Positions 1 to 12,542 of a stretch of DNA of 64,000 nt are shown here, piece by piece. The translations under genes were made by a program, and so were the position numbers. Position 1 is the stretch's first letter; each line of letters opens with the position of its first letter. This stretch comes from Blasia pusilla (Eukaryota > Marchantiophyta > Marchantiopsida > Blasiales), in NCBI GenBank assembly GCA_050084515.1, contig CM114272.1, positions 52,514,001 to 52,578,000 of the forward strand, given 5' to 3'. The notes beneath the pieces were generated by a model. That model saw only the letters and a list, made by a program, of their open reading frames with translations, had not been told where the DNA came from and did not search any database.

Positions 1-594
1 ACTTTGAAGACCCCTATCAATTTTTTCCATGAGAATATGAATTCATGAATTTCTTTTTATTCTACCCTATACTAAGCATAAAAAAGAATGGTAGGGTTTT
101 AATATTAATTATAACTATATAAATTTCAAAATATTCTTCCCCAATGAAATCTCTTAGAGTCTCTTTTATTTTTTTAAATATTTTCTCATTTGAATGATTA
201 AAATTGTTTTTTCAAGGTTCATGCAAACAAAATTTAAAGTTTTTTTAGAAAAAATAAAATTTTATTTTGGTAAAAAATGAAAAGGATAATGGGACACTAA
301 TGGGACAAGAATTTTTTTCCAAAAGAAAGGAAGACATCTTATTTTTAGCTTTCAAGTAAGATTGGGGGGAAAATTTAATCCCTCTTTTGGGAAGAAAATT
401 CATCAAAATAAATGATTTTATTTTATTTATTGAAAGATGGGGATTGGAAAAGGGATAAATTATTTTCTCAAAACTAATAAGGGAAAATATATGAAAATTT
501 GTCTTCATCCAAATTAGATGTATTATAAAAAAATGATTTTTTTATTTTCTGTCATTTTTTTAAGATTAAAATTTATTTATAGTGTATCCTCTAA
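1..594. other. AT-rich intergenic DNA, no gene seen
   Basis: Low-complexity A/T-rich sequence with frequent homopolymer runs. The short open frame on the minus strand has no recognisable motif and a composition expected by chance. Nothing is called here. Confidence 0.6.
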
Positions 595-735
595 TCTATA
601 TTATTAAGAGAGGACTGGGTTTGATAACCCAGTCCTTCCTTGAAAATACCTTACCACACGTGTCTAAGGAAATTCGTTTTCGTTTTCTTCGGGTCTGAGT
701 GTTATTCATGTGTGCGAAGCACGGACACTGACTAG
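595..735 (+). mobile_element. Small non-autonomous Helitron (141 bp)
   Basis: It begins TCTATATTATTA, with the TC start preceded by A at 594, and ends ACTAG, followed by T at 736. This is the A^T insertion and TC...CTAG termini typical of plant Helitrons. A GC-rich stem (GTGC 712-715 / GCAC 719-722, loop GAA) lies 9 bases before the terminal CTAG, where Helitrons carry their 3' hairpin. A second perfect 11-bp hairpin, AGGACTGGGTT / AACCCAGTCCT with a 4-nt loop (611-636), lies near the 5' end. There is no coding capacity, so it would depend on an enzyme made elsewhere. The opening bases resemble those of the 10-kb Helitron at 12286. Confidence 0.75.
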
Positions 736-1968
736 TTTCACTTCCCAATCATCTCAACCCCTATTAGTTTTTTTCGTTACGTCGTATGGGCAAAAATTAC
801 TAGTTAGTAGATGATGGAAAGAAGACGAGGAAGTCAAAGAAGGGACTCCAAGAGTCCAGACTTAGAGGGCTCCCTTTTCCCAGTCAGGCACAAAGGGAGC
901 CCGCCATCTTCCAGTTAAACGGACCCACATCAGAATCTTCAATTGAAAACGCATGAAAATTTAAATGTGAGAGGAGGAGAAGGAGCACTCCAACAAATGT
1001 GAGGGAATAGCGGGGGCTTTGAATTTTTTAGTTTAAACAGGGCTTGAAAAACCCGGTTTAATACAGTGATTGGAGAACATGGTGGAGTAACACGGTGAAG
1101 CAGTCACACTAACATAGAATCTATTCACATCCATCCGATCACGTTCATCCCACCGTTCAAAAATTCATATCCAAAGTTGAGAGTATCTTGCGTTCAGAGC
1201 TCGGACGGAGTATCGTAGGAGCCGTAACTAGAGGGCAGGAAACAGGCGGATGTGAAGAGCACGTGTTTTTCTGCCGCTTCTTCTTAGAAACTTCGCCACG
1301 CGTCTTTGCCCCGGTCCGCTTCCGATCTCGTCGACCATCTCTTGCTGTTGGCAGACGCAAGCGTGGCAATCGCGTGGGTGCTTGCTGTCTTGGCCCCAAT
1401 CCAGATGGACGACACGAGGACGGGGAAGCGGTCGACGAATCCGCTGTACAGCTCGTCCTCTCTCTGGTTGGATCCGGTCCAACCAATCGCCGCTTGCGAA
1501 TTCGACGTTGGAAGTCCTTCGTAGGGTCAAAGAAACAAGAACAAGAAAATGGGACCAATAAATATCCCAATAGTTTATTCCACTCGCTTTTGCCTCGGCA
1601 AAGTGGAGGCACGAAGGCTCACCGCACTTCCTTGCTGTAACTTACAGGCGACGCCATTTTTAGCCTTTTGTGGGCTGGAAGTCAAGCAAGCACGCCAGTG
1701 AAGTCCAGGGACTCTGGGACCAATTATGCAAGCGTATCTAACGTCCATATATTTCGTGCCCGGACATATCTGTTTTATGTATATGTCTAATAGTTGTTTT
1801 AACTGTGGGATTCGGTGTTGACACCGGAAAAGCATTCGAGTCTCTCCGCAGATTTCTGCAGGATTCCAGAATCACTCTTCTTCCCAAAACGAGTGGGTAT
1901 CGAAATTTTGTCCCTCAGGCCTCTGAACTTTGCCCTGTGCTTCACCACTCGCTTCTCGCGTCTTTTCG

Positions 1969-2012
<44 letters not shown>

Positions 2013-2176
2013 TTTATTCCTCGAGAGAAGCAGATATTAGTTCGGGTCCAGAGCGTCCACGATCGGCAATTGCGATCTCACACAGACACGGGATTGAGAA
2101 GCGGTTGACGCTGGCCGCCTGATTCGCCTTTCTCCCGTGGCAAATTGCAATTCCGTGCTTACTTACACATTAAACA
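736..2176. other. Region upstream of the PLAC8 gene: GC-rich island and 5' UTR
   Basis: From about 1157 to 1640 the base composition turns markedly GC-rich, and open frames of 100-151 codons occur on both strands over the same bases. I recognise no protein in any of them, so they are probably by-products of base composition. The stretch from about 1930 to 2176 is the likely 5' UTR and promoter of the PLAC8 gene and includes a CT microsatellite. A short first exon or a separate small gene in the island cannot be excluded. Confidence 0.45.
1972..2009 (+). repeat. CT dinucleotide microsatellite
   Basis: An uninterrupted TC/CT run of about 38 bases lies roughly 170 bases upstream of the PLAC8 start codon. 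CT/GA tracts are common in plant 5' UTRs and core promoters, so this probably marks the leader of that gene. Confidence 0.9.
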
Positions 2177-3068
2177 ATGGCATATCCGTATCCTCAGATG
2201 CCGAGTGAGGTCCAGCAAGTGCCACCAAACAGCCAGAAATGGACCACAGGACTCTGCGGCTGCTTCGAAGATGGCGCCTCTTGTAGGTTTCAACCTCTTC
2301 TTCGTTTGCAGAAGCTTAGCGTTTACGTCCGGAGTCGTCCGTTTTTCCTTCACCTTTTCCGAATGTGTACGCACCTGTAGAATGCCGACGATATGCGGAG
2401 ATATGTCCCCGCCACGAACTTGGGCTGACCGACTCGTCGTGCTGTTCTCCCTGCGGTGATGTGCAGGTATCATCGGCTGTTGTTTGCCCTGCATCTTAGT
2501 GGGCCGAACCGTGGAAATCCTCGACCAAGGCGCCACATGTCAGTTCACCGTCCTCAATCTCCTTCCATGCTCGTTTGTTTTTAAGTAAATATTTGGACGG
2601 GACGAATGCTGATTTGAGTTGGAAGATTGATTTACAGCGTGCATAGCGGGAGGTGGCTTCTATGCGATTCTGCAATACTTGACCGGCTGCGGATGCCTGT
2701 TCACCTGTGTCTACCGAACTCGCCTCCGCCAAAGGTTCGGCCTTCTCGAGTCCCCATGTCCAGACATATGCGCGGAGTGTTGTTGCCACTTCTGCTCCGT
2801 ATGCCAGCTGTACCGCGAGCTCCAAAATCGCGGCTTTGATCCAGCGTTGGGTGAGTCATCTGTCCGCGCTGCAATTGAATTTTCTGCTTTTCGATTTGCC
2901 TTTCGTGCTCGTGTCTGTGTCGATCGCGGCAGCAGCCAGAGCCCGATTTCGCAAGCACCGTGGGGCCGTTAATGATTGCGACCGTGAATTTCAGGTTACG
3001 ATCCGGAGCATCACATGAATAGGCCAGCACCATCTCCACCTGAAATGCAGTACATGAGCAGCGTTTGA
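2177..3068 (+). CDS. PLAC8 family protein (cell number regulator / plant cadmium resistance type)
   Basis: Four exons, 2177-2282, 2468-1 to 2538 (that is 2467-2538), 2638-2850 and 2995-3068, join in phase through GT-AG introns into a 154-residue protein. The N-terminus is Pro/Gln-rich. The PLAC8 domain starts at about residue 22 (WTTGLCGCFEDGASC). It continues with the Cys-rich segment CIIGCCLPCILVGRT, a Gly-rich membrane segment (about 60-80), a second Cys cluster (CAECCCHFCSVCQ) and the hallmark QLYRELQNRGFDPALGY. The length fits plant PLAC8 proteins of about 150-190 residues. Family members are small plasma-membrane proteins linked to cadmium/zinc export or to organ size and cell number. 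The sequence does not tell which role applies here. The CPC motif of many members is CLPC here. The start is the first ATG after the CT-rich leader. No close neighbour is functionally related. Confidence 0.93.
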
Positions 3069-4690
3069 TCAATCGGTCCGCGCCGTGTGGACTTCAGCAA
3101 CGCACCATGATGATTTGCAACCCTCAAATAATTTCTCAGCCGATGTCCATCGTCCACCACAACTGGACTGCGCCGACGGTCGCGAGAGAACTCCAGGAAC
3201 TTCAACTTCACTATCTTCAGGAATCAGGCACCTGTACTTTACGATCATTACTCAGAATTTGGTTTCCGAAGGACCACACGGTGCGAGAAATGGAAATAAA
3301 AGGACCGTATCGATTTGTGGCAGCGACTTGTAGCAGATGGATGGGTTCCGACGGCCAGGTGTCGGTCGGACGGCAAGAAAGTCGTTTTCTCCACGAGTAG
3401 ACCAATTGTTTACATGCAGTGAGGGAACTTTTGAGTGTTCCGAGTTAGAGGGCAGTGTTTTCCCAAGACTCGATCATATGAGGTTTGTGGGAGTGTGACC
3501 ATTACGTGGAATTGAGTCTTCATTCTGTACTGAGCACGGGTTCATTCTACTTCCATATGCATCGACTTTGGAGGGTCGATGCAAGCTTTGGCCATGGCAT
3601 TGAAAAGATTAGAGTCAAAATGTACAAGCGAATTTAGTCTCACATACCGAGAATGTATGCGAGGCAAGTTCATTTTTAGTATTTTTTGTGATATTATTCA
3701 GATTGGAAACTGTAAATGTTAAATTTCCATATTCCAGCTAGAGTATACACTTCCTTCGGATTTTTATTAGATTGGAAGTTGTCCACTTTTTTCCAATTTC
3801 CGTTATTGTTTCCTACATTCGAATATCTTTGTAAGAGAGGGATAATTTTCCATTTTCAAAACGTCTTTTCGGAGTTGGCTTCTAAAATCTCCTCTCTCCC
3901 GTACTCTCAAATTCCAGTTATGGAATATGAGAGTACTGAATGAATCTCTCTCTCTCTCTCTACCTTTGAACCACAAGAGAAACAACTAAACTCTTGCACC
4001 TTGTATGATGATGGGGATGAAACCTCTAGTCATAGCTTCGTCTTGAGACATAGTACCTTCTATATTTCATCCTCTCTCTACAGCCATCCATCTTGAGATA
4101 CCATGGATATCGTTATGCTATAAAAGACCTGATAGTTTTCTTGAAACTACATTTCATTCCACAACATAGAGTTTTGTTGCCATCCGTACATACATAAAGA
4201 GAGATCATATTCTATCATGACAGCTATACACAAAGAGGATTATCTACCAATATATCTCAAATTGTTCCCCTAGCTAGTGGTTATGTCCCTCTAGCTCCAT
4301 AGCCATATAGCCAACTATCTATACCTACGATGACATATATTGCTATAATGCTAAGAGCAAAAGGGTTAGGTACTCATATGGCCCTGCAATCAATCACCTC
4401 CTTCTCAACCATGTCATTGATGCAAGTTTGGATCCATGACTACCTACCCTAAATACATTTGAGACACATCCATTATTCTTAGAATCCTAGTTAAAGATGG
4501 TGTTAGACATGCCATGTGCTACGCTCCTATACATCCATCACGTACAAGCATGATGGTTGCACGTTTGGCATATCCACACAACATACAACGCAAGTTGGAA
4601 GGAAGTCAACTTTCCAATGAATGTTAGGAAGGTTATATGGCACACAATGACAAACATGCTCCTTCTAAATCATACCATCATGCCCCCTCT
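3069..4690. other. PLAC8 3' flank and intergenic DNA
   Basis: The first few hundred bases keep the gene's composition and probably contain its 3' UTR. After that the sequence is AT-rich. Open frames up to 111 codons around 3065-3405 overlap the end of the gene on both strands and show no known domain. A short CT run lies at 3942-3960. Confidence 0.5.
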
Positions 4691-4708
4691 AACAAGACAA
4701 CATTGGAT

Positions 4709-4739
4709 TGCGAGATCTCATGTTCTTTGAGGTCTCGCA
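4709..4739. repeat. Imperfect hairpin
   Basis: TGCGAGATCTCA (4709-4720) and TGAGGTCTCGCA (4728-4739) are inverted repeats with one mismatch, which would be a G.U pair in RNA. It stands directly beside the perfect hairpin at 4745. Confidence 0.75.
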
Positions 4740-4744
4740 AAGTA

Positions 4745-4789
4745 CAACATTGATTGTTACAAAATTCCCTTTTGTAACAATCAATGTTG
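4745..4789. repeat. Perfect 20-bp-arm hairpin
   Basis: CAACATTGATTGTTACAAAA (4745-4764) and its exact reverse complement (4770-4789) are separated by five bases. An uninterrupted 20-bp arm in AT-rich intergenic DNA is unlikely by chance. It may be the core of a foldback element or an RNA hairpin. Confidence 0.85.
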
Positions 4790-4795
4790 CAGGTA

Positions 4796-7475
4796 TTATG
4801 TGCTACAAGTAGTCTCCTTGATAAAACCTCCAAATTGCCAATTGATAACCTCCTCCCTGAGTAGTCTCATATCTTCACGTCTCCCGATATCATGCAATAG
4901 CCAAGTTCTTCTCAAACATCTAAGGCATAAGTCTCCCAAACATCTTGGCCTATTGTGAACATGCTCCCACCACAAATCAACGTCATCAAGGTTCAATACC
5001 TTACTAACATCACAATGCATGGCCACAGGTAAGTAACCGTAAGTTAGGCTCCCATCCATAGTGCAAAAAATAACGTAAAAAGGACACGAATAATCCTTTC
5101 CTACTAAACCTATATCTCATCTCTAACTATTGCGAGTATACATCCCAATCCCATTGGTAACCTATAAACAAGCAATACTTGCACAAAGCCTTTTTCATCA
5201 TTTGCACGACTCTAAATAGCCATGATTGCTCCACTCTTGTGTATTCCCTTATTGCCTATATGTATGTTATTCTATCAGTTACAAGAATGACAGCACAAAG
5301 GTCCCTGAAAGGTGAGCTTGCTCGCCATCTATGACGAGAGTTGAGCTCTATTGTGAGCACACAAGTGTCGCTAAAGTTGATCTCCAGTTAAAATTTTGGT
5401 AATGATGCTTGCACGCTTATTCTCTATTATGAAAGGTCCATCGTAGATTACTTCTTGTTGACCCACAATACCACACCTCATCCTACCAAGAAGCAATAAC
5501 GGGAAAGAGATCTCCAATAATTTGAGTCTTCTATCTATTACAACATGATCTGAAACTCGTTCATAATTTTTCAATTTTATGATCTGTGTCATTCAAGTCA
5601 CAAAAGCTTGTCATAATTGTATTTTCTAGTACTTTTAGACTCATCTAACAAGCGTGAAGATACTTGAAAATTAGTTTAGTATAAACAACTCACCCTCCTA
5701 TTTTTATTGATTGTAATCTCTCTTAATACTTCTAATAATAAATTTTGCTATTGTAGATCATTTAAATTTTTTAACAAAAAAATTTATGTATATCGTTGGT
5801 ATTTTTTGTTGTTTGCTACATATAATATATATACCACGATCTGGTCCTTATCCCATTTCCCATATTGCATATCTATACTTGCATTGGCATATGTTCATGT
5901 GTATTTTTAGATCATCATGAATACAATATATGATATTGCATTTCATGGTTCTTGTGTTTGCAATAGTTAAAAAGAAGTGAATTTTCACAATTTTCTAAAC
6001 AATCAAGAAAGAAAACCTATTTTCTTAAGAATTTGAAGAAAAGTTTTCTACGGACTTTAAACTCTTGGATATGTTTGGAGTTTTTGTAATGAGGAAAGTT
6101 AATAGACAATACAAAACCTAGTTTCCTGGTTTTATAAATACAAATTTCTTTCCTTTTAGTTTTTTACTTTCTGCTCTTCCACCATTATTACATCATCATG
6201 CATGTCATGTATTAATGTATATGTTATCTTATATCACCACAAACTAATTAGCATGTTGGAATTATCAATCATTCTTAATTTGGGCATTTCTTTCATTTCA
6301 TTTTTTTATGAGACTTAGTGATATATACTTGTTCTTACTTATTTCACATGTTTCCTCTATTACAAACCAGATTTATAATAGTCGTCACGATTTTGCAGCA
6401 AAAAGGGCTCATTACTTCATATAATACTTAATTGTTACAATTTTTTATTATAGTGGAACATACTTTCTCCATATGTTTCACAATGTTTCATAGTATATTT
6501 GTTCTTTGTTCATATAATGATTGACCTATCTACACCAATATCTAGTAGATTTTGTCTTAGGATATTTTTCACTTTACATCTTACAATGCATATTTCAACA
6601 TGCCCACAACAACTTCTGTGTTTTTTATGCTCCCCACCAATTATGTAATCTTACTCAATTTACTTATCATTTTGTAGGGTGCTAGTTCAATTGGCTTAGT
6701 CAATGTAAACCACGGCAAAATATCATCAGCTTCACATTCACCTTCAATTGCTTAGAAGGAATAGTGTAGGACGCACCGTTCTCATGCTTTAGAAGGTTTT
6801 TTACTACATATCACCATTATGTTCTCGTGGAACCTCTACATACAATCAATTGACAAGGAGAAGAAGTACAATCTTCAAAAAATTACCAAACTCCAAAGCA
6901 AACTACTTCATAACATGCATAATGATGTAATAATGGTCGAAGAGCACAAAGTAAAAATATTCATGCTCAATTTTGTGACATTCATGAGTATTGTGCAAAG
7001 TAGCATGTAGAAAATATAGAAATAGAATTGCAACTATGAAACCTTCATTCAACTTGCTAATATCAAATAATTCTTTCACAATATTCAAATTTTCTTCTCA
7101 AATTTCATTAGATATTTGCCTTGCAAACTCTCACCCGTCCGTCATTAGCTCTAATATTTGCAATAAACACGTTACACATTTGGAAAATGTGAGTTTTATG
7201 TACTTTTATCATGTTGCAATTAGTTCCTTTGAGATTGCATTTTATCTAAATTGGTTTCTATTATTTTTTGGTCCTTACCATTCGCAATTTCAATGACATA
7301 AATTATTTTCCTTCATCTACAATTTGCAACTTCTTTTGGAAGAAAGCCACCCATAATATATTCTATATGAGAACTTGCCAAAAGTTTAATCAAGCATACC
7401 AAATTTTTGCATACTACACCAACTATTGAGTTAATTCTCCTGCCCTATATTGACATGGATCTTAATGTTTGTAAC
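4796..7475. other. AT-rich intergenic DNA with possible retroelement debris
   Basis: Minus-strand open stretches at 5059-4796 (87 codons) and 5592-5371 (73 codons) stand out slightly. The second contains YDGPFIIENKRAS, which loosely resembles the end of Ty3-type integrases. The match is weak and no catalytic motif is visible. The remainder shows no gene. Confidence 0.3.
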
Positions 7476-7756
7476 AACTTCATCAAGGTTGCACAAGGAA
7501 AAATTCCATGTCCGTGCGGGCTCGAGTACCCACGGCCCGCACCCGAGTTTGCCAAACCCCTAACAAAAACCAGGCTTGTCCAGCCCACACCCACTTTGTA
7601 GTCTGCATGAAGCCCGTACACGGCCTACGGCAAGCCTGCAATGTGGGCTGGACCCCCATTGGGCGGGCTCAGGCTCACGTAAGAGGCAAAGGACCCGTTG
7701 GGCATGTCCATGGACATGTTCGAACTTATTCATTTCCGTGCAACCTTGAACTTCAT
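7476..7756. mobile_element. hAT-type MITE, copy 1, with 8-bp target duplication
   Basis: The element (7484-7748, 265 bp) starts CAAGGTTGCAC and ends GTGCAACCTTG, a perfect 11-bp terminal inverted repeat. It is flanked on both sides by the identical octamer AACTTCAT (7476-7483 and 7749-7756). An 8-bp duplication with a CAAGG-type end is the hAT superfamily signature. The interior is strikingly GC-rich compared with the surroundings and has no transposase, so it is non-autonomous. It shares its termini with the elements at 22857 and 44072, and a GGGCTCGAG/ACCCGCGGCCC-like inner segment with the copy at 22857. Confidence 0.9.
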
Positions 7757-10700
7757 GTGTACCAATCCTTGTAATTAAATATGTTAAAAAAATCCTCCCA
7801 AAAACACTTCGTGTGGGATAAAATAGAGTTGAGTTTACAACCACACTACAGTAATATATCTCCAAGTTTTTACTCACCATCTTCTTTAGGCGAATTATCT
7901 TTTTACCGTATTACAATCTTAGGGTTGCGTATGTGCTATGAGTTCACATTATCCTCCGCTCATGATCATTTCAGATTCTTACAAACTTATCGAATGGTTC
8001 TTGGCAGTAATAGAAAAAGATAGAATTCTAGCAAAACTTCAAGTCACCAATTCCATTACACATGTATTGTTCTTCAATCTCAAGTTTGAACTATAAATAA
8101 TAAAATTTTCATAGCTCCTCGAGTTGAACACATTTTTGCTTTTAATAGGCTATGTGAAAGTAGTGTGATTAACGATGCATCTTGAATTCAACCATTGGTT
8201 GTTTGAGCTTAGAATTTTTTTTCTCTCCTAAAAATGTGTATGGGAGTGTACATTGTAATTAGCATTGAAAGTACTACATATAGTATTTCATGGTTAGATA
8301 CATAGTCGTCAAAGTTAGTTAAGAAAATTTACTCATGGGACAAGTTATAATAGAGTTGATCATAACCACATATGATTTTTTTCATTTCTCTTCAAACCGC
8401 TTAGGTAGGTGGATCGATGAACTCAAGAAGACACCCATTGCATTCATATTGGCTTCCTTTCATTGGAAAAATGCTTTCCTCTAAACCGTGGACTGTAGAT
8501 TTTGGGAAGTGCGGATTCATAAATAAAAAGGCAATTGTGCACTAGTGATTCGTGACACCAATTAGAGTTAGAAACTCTCATTTTATACTGCATAATGTCT
8601 TTTCTATTGATTTTTCCTTATGAGTTGTCTGTTGGGAAATAATTTTGGACTTCATGATAGAGGAAAATGAGTTATGATGTCATGCTTCCATCTACTACTT
8701 TCTCCAAAGAAATTTCCACACATTTCCCGAGGAACACAACGCGAGAATGAAGCAACTCCTACAAGGGAAAAAATTCTTTTGATGATCAAATTTTTAATAA
8801 AGCTTTCCCAAAAAATAGACAAAGGACATACCTCGATTGGAGCTTTTTCTCAATTCTTAGCAAAGCTAGAAAATTCAAATTGTAGATAGATGGGAAAGTT
8901 GTTGGGATCCAAGTAGATACTATCAACACACTATAATTTTATAGCCGTCCTCCTAAGACCAAAACAACCTTAGGCTTCACGCTCAGGTATTTTTAGCAAG
9001 GCACAATATCCAAGATAGACCACGGTGGTGTTCAACGATGTGATTATTGTTCTTATTTTGAAAGGCATGCACTAATATTTTGAAAGATTTTCATAGCCCT
9101 AACTACCACAAGAATTCCAAAAGAAACCACCATCCAATGATCTCCATTTTTCCTTTATGGATCTAGGTCATTTCCATGTGTACAAAATGTGTATGTACAT
9201 GCTTGCAACCAAAAACATGTGAACTTCTTGTGTAGGTGATATTTTCCACAAATCCAACAATTGATCTTTTTTACTTCTTCCTTTCTTTACCACAACTCAA
9301 TCCATCAAAGTCCTCTTAGATCTACAACTAACTTACTCTTAATAAAGTCTTTGGGAATGCAATTGAATCCATTTTCCCATATCATATTACACATATTATC
9401 ATTTTTATCACCCCTACAATGAACCCCAAATGGATTTAGATCCCTCTTGTTGCTCTATCTTTGAAACCAAACCTAAAATAGTATGATGTGTCATGCTACG
9501 CCCCTAGTACCCCCTACGCTATCTAACCAGTCACTTAAACTCTCCATCACTACAGGCCATTAGTTCAAACTTATCAACGTTACAATGGAAGATTATATAA
9601 TTATAAAACCCATGTGAGCACTAATTTTTCATACTATTTATTCCTAGTATAATCAAATGTGGGTCAATGTCTTAGTTTCATATAAGAGTAAATATCTAGC
9701 TTATCTAAGCTTGAATAAGTCCAAAAACTTAGGATCTCAAGATGGTAACTTGATGAATGTGGAAGAAGATGAATTGAAAAGAGAGGGATGGAGGAAAGGG
9801 AAATTGATGAATAAAGAGAAATGGATCTCCAAATATATAGACAGATGAGAGGAGAAGAAAATAGGATTTGAAAAAGTATGATATGCATGATCAATGGTTT
9901 TACATCTTTGGGATTACAAGTAGAACTAGATGATCTTTTTGTCATTCTTTGATTTTTCAAAAACGTTTCGATGTAGTTTATAGCCTTTCGATTATGGAGC
10001 TAAAATCTAATCAACTATGGACCAAGAATGCAAAGAGATTTGACAACCTTGGACATTTCCCAATTGTGAAGTATGACCTCATCGGAAAATAGGCTTTCGA
10101 AATAGAATTACTCACAGTTTGGTTGTTTCAAATTTATCAACATTCTAGCTTTGACTTACTTTCCAATTGTAAGAAAGGATGAAGGGAACCAGGGTAGAAT
10201 GCACACTTAAGAAGAAGTGTGAGGATTCCCAAATTTTAATGTCCCTCCATTAATAAAGATCAAAAGGATTTGGATTCCAAAAAAAATTGGTTATCCCTCA
10301 TACTGTATAGGAATGGGGTTTACCATCCCATTCTACTTCTCTTTTCATTCCTCTCTTTCTTCTTCATTTTTCTTGCTCTTCTCTTAAATCTCTTACTACT
10401 TTCAAAAGTGTCTTTAGTTCATAACTTTTTTGGGCATCATCCTTTATGAGTGAATCTATATTATTAGCTTCTAAGTTTACAAAATCCTTTTGTTTTTACT
10501 ATCATTACTATAGGGAGATATATGAGATTCTATCAAGGCATAAAGGGGTATGTTATAGTACTCATTTTTAGGAGACCATTGATAACTTGCTACCTTAGAG
10601 GTGACTTATATGTGCAAGTAATCCTTCCCTTTTGTGTTTGGTGTCACATTATGTTGTACCATGCATATAGTGGTTCCATTTGAGCCTATGAGGGTCAAGG

Positions 10701-12285
10701 TCTATGGCATCAGAGAGATTAACCTCTTAGGAAAGGCCTTTCCTTTCTCACCATACATGTGCTTTCTTATTAAAGGAGCAAGTTTAGAGGTAGTTAAGGA
10801 GGATTAGATATGGTAATTTACATAATGATATGTTGTTGGAGTGGAAACATGTGCACACACATTACCATGGAGTTTCTCAAAGAGGGATATAGCCTTGAGA
10901 AGGCTCCTTTTGGAGCTTAGCTTTAGATATCCAAGCCAAAGAATAGCATTTGTGATGCATTGAGTTTGGATTCTCTTGTGTTAAGATTTGGCTAAGCTTG
11001 ATATCAATCAATATTACACGTAATTTAAATTTGGAGTATCGTAGATTCCAGACTGTATTCCTCCTCACTCAATTGCAAGAGACCCCAACCTTGATTCTTG
11101 CAATTAGAAGTCTTAGGTTGAGTCTTGAAGACCCAACTAGTCGCGTGTTCCATAGCCAAGGCGGTTAAGTCTCCAAGCTCTAAATAGTGTTGAGCCCCCC
11201 AAGGTGCGTATCATCTCCCTAGGAAATCGATTTCCCAAGCCTAGATCAATCTTCTTGAATGGCTCATCTAAATCAGAGTGAGGCTGTTAATTCTTTAAGG
11301 TGTGTCCCAAAAATCTCCTTAGCTTTTTGGTCCAAACACAAAACATGGTTAATCCCTTCTTCCAAGACTCAAAAGGGTAGGGAGAGATGTTCCCTCCCTA
11401 TAGATACTTATGGGGTCTCCAAAGGAACCCCATCTTTCCCAAAATTCATCACTGACCCTTGATTTTAGCCCACAACCCAAATATGGATAGCTTCTCAAGG
11501 ATCTGCATTTGACTTCAGAAGACTTCCCCAAGATAACTTGGGGGAGTCTCTTAAAAATTTCCCCATCTTGACTTCCCCAAATTCATCTTGGAACCTCAAC
11601 CTACAATTCGAGGATCTCATGGAATCATGGGCCATGGGTAGTGTCCATCTTGACTCCCACCATTTGGTGTTTTATAGTTGTCTTACCACCCTTTGTGTTT
11701 TGTGAGTATTCACATGGTATTTTTCCCATCTTGACTAATCTCATCTTTCTTGCTACTTCCCTTTGATTCAGAACTTGTCTCAAGGATCTTCCACTTATCT
11801 TACCTCTCTTTCGTCTCGGCAAGTGGCTATGCCCCCTTTCTCTTAACAAGTCTCCTAATTAAGATTAGCCTCAAGCCATACTTCCGTCTTGACTAATGTT
11901 AGTCTCGTGGAAGATTTTGATATCCATTCTAGTCTTGTGACTACCTATTCTAGGTTCCAACTTTGACAGGCCACACCAAGGTCACTCTTCCTTGGACCTG
12001 GGTTTTATGACTCGTTGCTCGGGTCCCTATTAGCATGAGCGCCATAGACTTATCTAATTGCGAGTAGAGTGTATTGACCTCATGTCCTTTTTTGTAAGCA
12101 TAGTGTACATTTATTATTCATGATCCATAATAGGGATCAATATAATGCTAATATATTTGAAGGAATTTCCCTTGATATCATATCTAGCCAAGAGTGCGAT
12201 TAGGCTTATAACTATAAAGTAGATTTATATCTAAAACACATAATAATTGGATGTGTCTAATTGTTCGTGTATAGATGTTCTAGAA
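7757..12285. other. AT-rich intergenic DNA, no gene seen
   Basis: About 4.5 kb without a recognisable coding region, RNA gene or complete mobile element. The bases at about 9490-9530 (CTACGCCCCTAGTACCCC) weakly resemble the start of the LTR at 48043. Short open frames, such as those at 9657-9960 on both strands, lack known motifs. Confidence 0.5.
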
Positions 12286-12542
12286 TCTATACTATTATGG
12301 GAGAGTCCTATCTTGCTGCGCAAACACCTCTCCAACTGCCACGTGGCACTTCAAGCGAACCAGGATGTTCCGTGCTTACGTTTGACGTAATCTGTTTTAG
12401 GTTTTCTTCATAGCCGCCCTAGCCTCCTGTAACAGTTTTGTACCTAGCACGTGCGACTAATTTAGGGTTTCATTTTTGGCAGCAACTTTTGTGTCAATTT
12501 TCTGTCCTTTCCGGTTTCGATCCTTCAAACCAGCGTCGTCCG

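Noticed and set aside
5371-5592. Ty3-type integrase end on the minus strand (YDGPFIIENKRAS)
   Set aside because: The likeness is a dozen residues, with no catalytic or zinc-finger motif and no LTRs nearby. Kept only as a remark.
7508-7880. Frames of 88 and 106 codons around 7.5-7.9 kb
   Set aside because: They lie mostly within the GC-rich hAT MITE and are opposite-strand shadows of each other.
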